Of a DNA stretch of 64,000 nucleotides, positions 11,652 through 18,496 are shown in pieces. Location: NCBI GenBank assembly GCA_016700175.1, contig CP065003.1, positions 878,001-942,000 of the forward strand, read 5' to 3'. A program made the translations under genes and the position numbers. The notes beneath the pieces are model-generated. The model saw nothing but the letters and a program-made list of their open reading frames with translations, had not been told where the DNA came from and did not search any database. Position 1 is the first letter of the stretch, and each line of letters opens with the position of its first letter. The DNA comes from Acidobacteriota bacterium (GTDB lineage Bacteria; Acidobacteriota; Blastocatellia; Pyrinomonadales; Pyrinomonadaceae).

Positions 11652-12845
11652 TCAGTCGCGCTCGACAGCCATGGCGACCGAATTCCCGCCTCCGAGGCAA
11701 AGCGCGGCAATGCCTTTCTTGACCCCTCGGCGCTTCATCTCGTAAAGCAGCGTCGTAAGGATCCTCGAACCGCTGTTGCCGATGGCGTGACCGAGAGCGA
11801 CGGCCCCTCCGTTGACGTTGACCTTGTCCATATCGAGGCCGAGTTCCTTCATCACTCCAAGCGCCTGGACCGAGAACGCTTCGTTCAGCTCGAACAGATC
11901 GACTTCTTCCATCGACCAGCCGGCCTTCTCAAGCACGTTCAGGACGCCCTGAACGGGAGCCATCATAATCAGCTTCGGCTCGATCCCGGAAGTCGCATAC
12001 GCGACGATCTTCGCTAGCGGCTCGACTCCCATCGCCTTTGCCTTCTCGGCCGAGGTCACTACGACCGCCGAGGCCCCGTCGTTGACGCCGGGCGCATTTC
12101 CGGCAGTGACCGTGCCGCCGTCTTTCTTGAACGCCGGCCTCAGTTTCGAAAGGCCTTCGACCGAAGTGTCATCGCGAATCGTCTCGTCCTTGTCGAACGT
12201 CACCGGTTCGCCCTTTCTCTGAGGGATCTCGATCGGGACGATCTCGTCGGAGAAGCGGCCTTCGTCGCGCGCCTCCATCGCCTTGCGGTGTGAGTTGTAT
12301 GCGTACTCGTCCTGCTCGCCCCTGCCGATCTGATATTTCTCGGAAACGACCTCGCCCGTGTTGCCCATATGCCAGTTCTCGAACGGGCACCAGAGGCCGT
12401 CGTGGATCATCAGGTCGGTCACGGTCTTGTTTCCCATACGGAACCCTTCGCGGGCTTCCGGAAGTGCGTACGGAATGTTCGACATCGATTCCATCCCGCC
12501 TGCGACGACGAAATCGGAATCGCCCAAACGGACAGATTGCGCGGCTAGCGAAACGGCTCGGAGCCCGGACCCGCAGACCATGTTCACGGTCAGCGCGGAT
12601 ACTTCGGGTGGAAGCTCGGCCTTGAGAGCCGCCTGCCTCGCGGGCGCCTGGCCGAGTCCGGCCTGGACCACACAGCCCATGATCACCTCGTCGACGTCCT
12701 CGTTCTTGATCCCAGCGCGCTTTACGGCCTCTTTGACCGCGATCGCGCCCAGGTCGGTCGCCGAGAAAGGCATAAGGCTGCCCATATATTTTCCGGTCGC
12801 CGTCCGTGCGGCACTGATTATTACTGCTTCTTTTAATTCGCTCAT
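11652..12845 (-). CDS. Acetyl-CoA C-acetyltransferase (thiolase)
   Basis: This 397-residue thiolase is full length. The acyl-carrying Cys91 sits in NMVCGSGLRAV, the NEAF motif in ELNEAFSVQ, the catalytic His in GGAVALGHAIGNSG, and the second Cys in ALCLGGGNSVA. It condenses two acetyl-CoA to acetoacetyl-CoA or runs in reverse. ATG at 12845 is selected because AAGGGGTGAC lies about 8 bases upstream; TTG at 12848 is less likely. The partner dehydrogenase is the 9884-10732 gene. It could serve PHB, butyrate or ketone-body metabolism; no PhaC or crotonase gene is in the window. Confidence 0.93.
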   Translation of the reverse strand: MSELKEAVIISAARTATGKYMGSLMPFSATDLGAIAVKEAVKRAGIKNEDVDEVIMGCVVQAGLGQAPARQAALKAELPPEVSALTVNMVCGSGLRAVSLAAQSVRLGDSDFVVAGGMESMSNIPYALPEAREGFRMGNKTVTDLMIHDGLWCPFENWHMGNTGEVVSEKYQIGRGEQDEYAYNSHRKAMEARDEGRFSDEIVPIEIPQRKGEPVTFDKDETIRDDTSVEGLSKLRPAFKKDGGTVTAGNAPGVNDGASAVVVTSAEKAKAMGVEPLAKIVAYATSGIEPKLIMMAPVQGVLNVLEKAGWSMEEVDLFELNEAFSVQALGVMKELGLDMDKVNVNGGAVALGHAIGNSGSRILTTLLYEMKRRGVKKGIAALCLGGGNSVAMAVERD

Positions 12846-13045
12846 CAATCGTCACCCCTTTGAAATATGAAGTTTCTTAACTGCGTTCGGAAAAATAAAG
12901 TCTCTCATTTCGGGAATTTCTAAGCAAAGAAGGAGAAAACAAGATAGACAGGATACACAAGGTACTGGATCTCAGTGACCAATCAGCCGAATTTCCTGGA
13001 ACCGTCCATGTTGTGTTTACGGCCGCCCAATCCTGACTATCCTGT

Positions 13046-13510
13046 CTATCCTGTTTCTTGATTTCCTTCCGGCTCGCCGATGTCCTCGTTCCACACCTCC
13101 GGATGCGCTTCTATAAATGCTCCCAGCAGTTCCTTGCATTCCCCGTTGTCGAGATCGACGACCTTCACACCGTTTTCGCGGAGCCATTCGATCCCGCCCG
13201 AGAAGGTCTCGGATTCGCCGACGACGACGGTGCCTATCCTGAACTGCCTGATCAGTCCGCTGCAGTACCAGCAGGGCGCAAGCGTGGTCACCATCACCGT
13301 GCTCCGGTAGTCGGTCTGCCGTCCCGCGTTCCGGAACGCGTCCGTTTCGCCGTGGACCGAAGGATCGTCGTGCTGTATCCTGCGGTTTCTTCCCTTGCCA
13401 AGCAGGTTTCCCTCGCCGTCGAACAATGCGGCGCCGATCGGGACACCTCCTTCCGCGGCACCGAGCCTGGCCTCGGAAAGCGCCGTTTCAAGCATTTCCT
13501 CGTAAGTCAT
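13046..13510 (-). CDS. Cytosine deaminase, yeast (FCY1)-like
   Basis: This 154-residue enzyme belongs to the cytidine-deaminase fold. The zinc site is formed by HGETDAFRNAGR (His and the proton-shuttling Glu) and TLAPCWYCSGLI (two Cys). It also keeps GGVPIGAALF near the start and the C-terminal W-(N/E)-EDIGE segment, where the Asp contacts cytosine in the yeast enzyme. That tail is characteristic of fungal-type cytosine deaminase and differs from tRNA adenosine or guanine deaminases. It would turn cytosine into uracil and ammonia for pyrimidine salvage. ATG 13510 is chosen because GGAGG lies 7-8 bases upstream; GTG 13516 would sit on the Shine-Dalgarno. Confidence 0.85.
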   Translation of the reverse strand: MTYEEMLETALSEARLGAAEGGVPIGAALFDGEGNLLGKGRNRRIQHDDPSVHGETDAFRNAGRQTDYRSTVMVTTLAPCWYCSGLIRQFRIGTVVVGESETFSGGIEWLRENGVKVVDLDNGECKELLGAFIEAHPEVWNEDIGEPEGNQETG

Positions 13511-13570
13511 TCGCACTCCTCCGTTTCGGCTGTCTTGAATAACCCATTGCCGCGCAATAAGATTTGAATT

Positions 13571-13930
13571 ATGTCACAGGATTACAGGGCGGGCGATTTT
13601 CTGATCTTTCAGATCGAGGCCGGATACGGGCTTCTGAGGCTTCTTTCCGTCGATGAATCGGACGAAGGGAAGATCTGGCACGTGGCGGCTTACGAGGACC
13701 TGTTTCTCGATGTCGAGATCGCGGACTCGGCGATCTCGTCCGGGCAAGATCTGAAGATCGGGAAGCCTCATTTGGCGCTGACTACGCGCGCCTTTGAAGC
13801 GACTCAGACGGCGAGAATGGGAAACCGCGCCCTTGAAGAATCGGAACTCGAACCACTCAAAGAATGGCACGCTTCCGGCGACGGCGAGGTCTCTGACCTG
13901 TCTGTGAGACTGCTTCTTGGTCTCAGATAG
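13571..13930 (+). CDS. Conserved-looking hypothetical protein, 119 aa
   Basis: This is a small soluble acidic protein with no signal peptide or membrane segment. The N-terminal half (GDFLIFQIEAGYGLLRLLSV) reads as a small beta barrel, followed by PHLALTTRAFEATQ and a C-terminal LSVRLLLGLR. I do not recognise a named family. It is divergent from the cytosine deaminase gene with a ~60-bp shared upstream region. Its codon usage matches the neighbours and it begins with ATG, so it is probably a real gene. The stop is followed within a few bases by an inverted copy of the 71-bp-array repeat. Confidence 0.65.
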   Translation: MSQDYRAGDFLIFQIEAGYGLLRLLSVDESDEGKIWHVAAYEDLFLDVEIADSAISSGQDLKIGKPHLALTTRAFEATQTARMGNRALEESELEPLKEWHASGDGEVSDLSVRLLLGLR

Positions 13931-13932
13931 AA

Positions 13933-13967
13933 TGTGTCCGAAGCCCGACCGTCAGGGAGGGCTGCCT
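13933..13967. repeat. Inverted single copy of the GACGGTCGGGCTTCGGACAC repeat
   Basis: This is the reverse complement of the core found seven times in the downstream tandem array. It sits directly after the stop of the 13571-13930 gene. Related single copies occur at 18374-18394 and 25536-25556. Confidence 0.8.
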
Positions 13968-14080
13968 CGGAGGACTGAGTTGAAAGGACTGAGGACTGAG
14001 AGATCGGAACCCGGAGCGCAAGCGACGGGCATAACCTAGGGAAAGACAAACCTAAAGCCCGAATGCTTCTGAAACACGTC

Positions 14081-14697
14081 CACCGCTCACCGCTCACGGC
14101 TCACCGCTCACTTGCCTGAGGTAGCCTTCACTGACGGTCGGGCTTCGGACACCCTGCTCACCGCTCACGGCTCACCGCTCACTTGCCTGAGGTAGCCCTC
14201 CCTGACGGTCGGGCTTCGGACACCCTGCTCACCGCTCACGGCTCACCGCTCACTTGCCTGAGGCAGCCCTCCCTGACGGTCGGGCTTCGGACACCCTGCT
14301 CACCGCTCACAGATCACTGCTCACGGCTCACCGCTCACTTGCCTGAGGTAGCCCTCCCTGACGGTCGGGCTTCGGACACCCTGCTCACGGCTCACCGCTC
14401 GCTTGCCCGCGGTAGCCCTCCCTAACAGTCGGGCTTCGGACACCCTGCCCACCGCTCACGGCTCACCGCTCACTTGCCTGAGGCAGCCCTCCCTGACGGT
14501 CGGGCTTCGGACACCCTGCTCACCGCTCACGGCTCACCGCTCGCTTGCCCGCGGTAGCCCTCCCTAACAGTCGGGCTTCGGACACCCTGCTCACCGCTCA
14601 CCGCTCACCGCTCACAGATCACTGCTCACGGCTCACCGCTCACTGCTCACTGCTCACCGCTTATTGCTCACCGCTCACTGCTCACCGCTCACCGCTT
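14081..14697. repeat. Compound minisatellite: ~71-bp units made of a GTCGGGCTTCGGACACC core plus 7-bp GCTCACN repeats
   Basis: Seven cores (GGCTTCGGAC at 14141, 14212, 14283, 14368, 14432, 14503 and 14574) are spaced 71, 71, 85, 64, 71 and 71 bp. The differences (+14, -7) are whole multiples of the 7-bp GCTCACC/GCTCACG unit that fills the rest of each repeat, so length changes by gain or loss of heptamers. Two core subtypes alternate (CCCTGACGG and CCCTAACAG). A pure heptamer tail (14585-14697) reaches into the end of the next minus-strand gene. Open frames across it (ALPDGRASDT..., LTAHRSP...) are not genes. Confidence 0.9.
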
Positions 14698-15159
14698 CTT
14701 CAATTCTCTTGTCGTTTCTTCCACCACGCTTGAAGGAACGGCGTGCGAAGGATCGGCCTCGGGAAGAAGGAGCTCCGGTTCTTCGGGCTCTTCCGGCCTT
14801 CCGGTTTCCGCGCCCTTCCCTTTCTTCTTGAACTTCTCTTCCCTTATGAACCGCTTGCGGAGTTTCCAGTTGTTGAAGAAACTGACCGTCTGCCAGATCC
14901 CGATCACGTAGAATAGCGAGATCGCGGACCATATCAAAGGCGTGACGTCTTCCATCCCGGCGTGATAGATAAGCAATGCCGTAGCCATCCCGACGGCAGC
15001 AAGAGCCGAAAGGACGTTGAAGATGAGCGACATCTGAAACTGCTCGGCTGGCGACTTCGGCATATTTCCACCGGATTCGAAATCCGGAAGATACTCGCCG
15101 CACTGCCTGCAGTACGTGTTCTCCGTCTGATCAGATTTTCCGCAGGTAGGACAAAACAT
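14689..15159 (-). CDS. Zinc-ribbon membrane protein of unknown function
   Basis: This 156-residue protein opens with a zinc ribbon, MFCPTCGKSDQTENTYCRQCG (CPxCG...CxxC), then has two hydrophobic segments (~46-65 and 74-92) and a basic then acidic/Pro-rich cytosolic tail. This architecture is common among uncharacterised bacterial membrane proteins. The start at 15159 directly precedes the ribbon; the open frame upstream (to 15294) is repeat-derived. A heptanucleotide array abuts the start codon with no Shine-Dalgarno sequence, and the TGA stop lies inside the 14.1-14.7 kb array, so the gene is bracketed by repeats on both sides. Confidence 0.75.
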   Translation of the reverse strand: MFCPTCGKSDQTENTYCRQCGEYLPDFESGGNMPKSPAEQFQMSLIFNVLSALAAVGMATALLIYHAGMEDVTPLIWSAISLFYVIGIWQTVSFFNNWKLRKRFIREEKFKKKGKGAETGRPEEPEEPELLLPEADPSHAVPSSVVEETTRELKKR

Positions 15160-15163
15160 CGTT

Positions 15164-15216
15164 AGCAGTAAGCAGTAAGCAGTAAGCAGTGAGCAGTGAG
15201 CAGTGAGCCGTAGGCA
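15164..15216. repeat. Heptanucleotide array (AGCAGTR)n, opposite orientation
   Basis: Seven to eight copies of AGCAGTA/AGCAGTG begin five bases upstream of the zinc-ribbon protein's start codon. This is the reverse-complement orientation of the 15283-15361 array, so the two could pair in the mRNA. Confidence 0.9.
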
Positions 15217-15282
15217 GCCACTCCTTTGTATTTCTAGAACATGTAAGTTTCCACTAGTTGAACGAATAACGTAGGCCAAACG

Positions 15283-15361
15283 TTCACGGCTCACCGCTCA
15301 CTGCTTACCGCTCACTGCTTACCGCTCACTGCTCACAGCTCACTGCTCACCGCTCACTGTC
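15283..15361. repeat. Heptanucleotide array (GCTYACN)n after proline dehydrogenase
   Basis: About eleven GCTCACC/GCTTACC/GCTCACT units end one base before the TGA of the minus-strand proline dehydrogenase gene (15364-15362). Confidence 0.9.
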
Positions 15362-16537
15362 TCAGATTCCACGCCTCCTCATCTCTCTGCTGATCAGGTC
15401 CAGCTCGCGGCTCATCTGGCCGGTGACCGAGGTGTTTTCCCGCGCGCGTCGGATCAGATACGGCACCGCGTCCTTCACGGGTCCGTACGGAACGTATTTC
15501 GAAACGTTGAAGCCGTTGTCGGCGAGAATGTACGACAGGTTGTCGCTCATTCCGTAAAGCTGCGAGAAATGGCAGTGCGGATGATCGTGATCGAGCCCTT
15601 TTTCTTCCATTAGCTGAGCCATGTTCTGGGTGCTCTTTTCGTTGTGCGTGCCGTTGACGAACGATATCTCGTCGATGTGGTCCAGACAGTACTCGACCGC
15701 AGCGTCGTATGCCTCGTCGGTCGCCTCTTTGTCCGGCTGGATCGGCGAAGGATAGCCCTTCTCTTCGGCCCGTTCCCTTTCCTTTTCCATATATGCGCCG
15801 CGTACCAGCTTGACAGCGAAAAAATAGCCTTTCTCAGCGGCTTCCCTGTGCTTCATCTGAAGGTACTCGAGCCGGTCATGGCGGTATAGCTGCGTCGTCG
15901 TGTAAACGATCGGGGCTTCGGCGTTGCATTCCTCCATCATCCCCATCGCAAGTTGATCGATCGCTTCCTGTATCCAGGACTCCTCGGCGTCGATAAACAC
16001 CGGCTGGCCGATTTTCTTCGCGTACTCGCAGATCTCGCGTACCCTCTGTTGGGCGTTCTCCCACTTCAGCTTGTTGGAGGCGGGAAGCTCGACGCCGGAA
16101 GACACCTTCTCGAGCGTCCCCAAGGGAGCGATGCCCGTCACCTTGAAGACCGCGAACGGAATGTCGTCGTCGTTCTTCGCACGGTCGAGGTTGCGGATCA
16201 CTTCCTCCTTTCCGAAATCGAAGTCGGCTTCCGTCGTTTTGCCTTCGACTGAATAGTCCAGGATCGCGCCGATCCCCGAATTTCCGAGCCTGTCGATCGT
16301 TGCCTGGCACTCTTCGATCGTCTCACCGCCGCAGAACTGTTCGAAGATCGTCCGTTTGATAAGCCATTCGACCGGAAGCCCGATCGAAAGCGCGAATTCA
16401 GCGCTTCGAGTGCCGATCCCGTTCAATATCGGCGAGTTCATAAGCTTGAACAGCCGGTACTTTTCCCTCAGCTCCGCGTCCGATTTGTCTTTGAACGCAG
16501 TTTCCGTGTCCTGGAAATCCAGCCTAAAGTCACCCAT
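15362..16537 (-). CDS. Proline dehydrogenase (monofunctional)
   Basis: This 391-residue FAD enzyme oxidises L-proline to delta-1-pyrroline-5-carboxylate, passing electrons to the respiratory quinone pool. The PRODH barrel is recognised from VFIDAEESWIQ, the AVKLVRGAYMEKER block (FAD/substrate Lys and Arg), ATDEAYDAAV, FVNGTHNEKS, and the C-terminal YLIRRAREN motif whose arginines bind the proline carboxylate. There is no P5C dehydrogenase domain, so a separate partner is needed and is not in this window. It resembles the long monofunctional (Bacteroidetes/eukaryote-like) form rather than short PutB. It is divergent from prolyl-tRNA synthetase. Confidence 0.9.
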   Translation of the reverse strand: MGDFRLDFQDTETAFKDKSDAELREKYRLFKLMNSPILNGIGTRSAEFALSIGLPVEWLIKRTIFEQFCGGETIEECQATIDRLGNSGIGAILDYSVEGKTTEADFDFGKEEVIRNLDRAKNDDDIPFAVFKVTGIAPLGTLEKVSSGVELPASNKLKWENAQQRVREICEYAKKIGQPVFIDAEESWIQEAIDQLAMGMMEECNAEAPIVYTTTQLYRHDRLEYLQMKHREAAEKGYFFAVKLVRGAYMEKERERAEEKGYPSPIQPDKEATDEAYDAAVEYCLDHIDEISFVNGTHNEKSTQNMAQLMEEKGLDHDHPHCHFSQLYGMSDNLSYILADNGFNVSKYVPYGPVKDAVPYLIRRARENTSVTGQMSRELDLISREMRRRGI

Positions 16538-16668
16538 GAGAGTAATTTAACACAGGTTCCGCGGATACGGGGACAGCCGACGGCGGCCGATTGTCTGTCA
16601 CCGCGATATGCCGTATCATTTAAGTTTTTCGCCCGTCGTGCGGGCCATTCAAAGCAGTAAGAGGGCAT

Positions 16669-18141
16669 ATGAGCAAAGGAATACCGAAGAGAAGCGAAGA
16701 TTATTCGGCCTGGTACAACGAGATCGTCAAGCGTGCGGGGCTCGCGGAGAACTCGCCAGTGCGCGGCTGCATGATCATCAAGCCGTACGGTTTCGCCATC
16801 TGGGAGAAGATGCAGAAGGCGCTGGACGACATGTTCAAGGCCACCGGTCACCAGAACGCATACTTCCCGCTCTTCGTCCCAAAGTCCTTTCTCGAGAAGG
16901 AAGAGGAGCATGCGGAAGGCTTCGCGAAAGAATGCGCAGTCGTGACGCATTACCGCCTTAAAGTGAATCCGGACGGCAAGGGTCTGATCGTTGACGACAA
17001 CTCTGAGCTGGAAGAGCCGCTCATCATCCGCCCGACCTCCGAAACGGTTATCTGGAACGCATACAGGAACTGGATACAATCGTGGCGCGACCTGCCGATC
17101 CTGATCAACCAATGGGGGAACGTCGTCCGCTGGGAGATGCGTACACGGCTCTTCCTGCGAACGTCGGAGTTCCTTTGGCAGGAAGGCCATACCGCGCACG
17201 CTACCGAACAGGAAGCGATCGAAGAGACCGAGCGGATGCTCGGGGTGTACTCGACCTTCGCCGAGGACTGGATGGCACTGCCCGTGGTCCAGGGCCTCAA
17301 GACGGAGACGGAGCGGTTCGCGGGCGCGGTCGAGACGTACTGCATCGAGGCGCTTATGCAGGACGGAAAGGCCCTGCAGGCCGGGACGTCGCACTTCCTG
17401 GGGCAGAACTTCGCGAAAGTCTTCGACGTGAAGTTCGTCAACCAGGACAACGAACAGACTTACCCGTGGGCGACAAGCTGGGGACTTTCCACGCGCATGG
17501 TCGGCGCGCTGATCATGGCGCATTCGGACGACAACGGCCTCGTCCTGCCGCCGAAGCTTGCGCCGATCCAGGTCGTGATCGTCCCGATCTACAGGGACGA
17601 TGCCGATCTGCCGAAGATCGCCGAAAAGGTCGGTCCGATCGTGAAGGAACTTGAAGATCGCGGGATCTCGGTCAAGTTCGACGACGACGACAAGTACAAG
17701 CCGGGATGGAAGTTCGCCGAGTACGAACTGAAGGGCGTGCCGGTCCGGCTTGGGATCGGTATGCGCGATCTTGAGAACGGAACGATCGAGGTCGCACGCC
17801 GGGATGAACTCTCCAAAGAGACCCGTCCGATGGAAGGCATTGCGGATCACATCGAGGGATTGCTTGAAGAAATCCAGCAGTCGCTTTACGATCGCGCGCT
17901 CGCGTTCCGCGAAGAGAACACGTTCTCGGTCGACAACTGGGACGATTTCAAGGCCCAGATCGAAAAGGGCGGATTCGTCGCGGCGCATTGGGACGGCACG
18001 GTCGAGACCGAGGCGAAGATAAAGGAAGAGACGAAGGCCACGATCCGCCTGATCCCTTTGAACTCTATCGAGGAAACCGGAGAATGCGTTTATACCCGCA
18101 ATCCTTCGGCGAAGCGTGTGATCTTCGCACGCGCGTACTAA
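16669..18141 (+). CDS. proS: Prolyl-tRNA synthetase, archaeal/eukaryotic-type (ProS type 3)
   Basis: This 490-residue class II synthetase charges tRNA-Pro. It lacks the large editing insertion of the bacterial type and ends in the C-terminal zinc-domain-like extension with a terminal Tyr (RVIFARAY), both marks of ProS type 3. Conserved class II blocks include RGCMIIKPYGFAIWE (motif 1), RPTSETVIWNAY, the motif-2 stretch GNVVRWEMRTRLFLRTSEFLWQEGHTAH, and WATSWGLSTRMVGALIMAHSDDNG (motif 3). The start follows AAGAGGGCAT. Upstream is the divergent proline dehydrogenase gene. Confidence 0.95.
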   Translation: MSKGIPKRSEDYSAWYNEIVKRAGLAENSPVRGCMIIKPYGFAIWEKMQKALDDMFKATGHQNAYFPLFVPKSFLEKEEEHAEGFAKECAVVTHYRLKVNPDGKGLIVDDNSELEEPLIIRPTSETVIWNAYRNWIQSWRDLPILINQWGNVVRWEMRTRLFLRTSEFLWQEGHTAHATEQEAIEETERMLGVYSTFAEDWMALPVVQGLKTETERFAGAVETYCIEALMQDGKALQAGTSHFLGQNFAKVFDVKFVNQDNEQTYPWATSWGLSTRMVGALIMAHSDDNGLVLPPKLAPIQVVIVPIYRDDADLPKIAEKVGPIVKELEDRGISVKFDDDDKYKPGWKFAEYELKGVPVRLGIGMRDLENGTIEVARRDELSKETRPMEGIADHIEGLLEEIQQSLYDRALAFREENTFSVDNWDDFKAQIEKGGFVAAHWDGTVETEAKIKEETKATIRLIPLNSIEETGECVYTRNPSAKRVIFARAY

Positions 18142-18496
18142 CTGGTATTTGTAGGGGCGGGACCAGTACCCGCCCTGTCTATCCGGAGACAACGGAAAGA
18201 AACAGGATGGATAGGGTATTTAGGATAATTTCTTCCCAGGTGAAACGAGCCTGAAGCTTCGATAACTTCAGCGATCAGAAAAGTAAGTCCTGATCATGCT
18301 GTCCATCTTGACCATCCCGTCCATCCTGTCTCTTCTTCTTTTTATGGCGGTCGTTGACCAGGTTCCGATCTTCGCCCTCCCTTACGGTCGGGCTACCGAC
18401 ACGTCTCAGTCCTCAGTCCTCAGTCCTCAAATCTCAGTACTCCAGGGTAGCCCGCGCTGACGCTTGGGCTTCGGACACGATTTACGCGCGAAGTGC
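18142..18496. repeat. Intergenic mosaic of four repeat families
   Basis: In order: GTAGGGGCGGGACC...CCCGCCC hairpin (18151-18175); diverged ATCCTGTCTATCCTGT-type repeats (18172-18190, 18297-18335); a CCCTTACGGTCGGGCT copy of the minisatellite core (18374-18394); three CAGTCCT heptamers (18404-18429); and a further AGCCCGCGCTGACGCTTGGGCTTCGGACACG copy-like segment ending at 18480. No gene is supportable. Confidence 0.65.

Noticed and set aside
12860..13045. Possible RNA gene in the thiolase-deaminase spacer
   Set aside because: There is no cloverleaf or terminator; the segment holds diverged ATCCTGTCTATCCTGT repeats in opposite orientations.
14081..14697. CRISPR-like array of regularly spaced repeats
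   Set aside because: The material between cores is itself a 7-bp tandem repeat, not unique spacers; unit lengths vary by multiples of 7, and no cas genes are nearby.
14183..14733. Open reading frames reading ALPDGRASDT and LTAHRSP
   Set aside because: They are translations of the minisatellite and heptamer repeats, with no start signals and no independent coding character.
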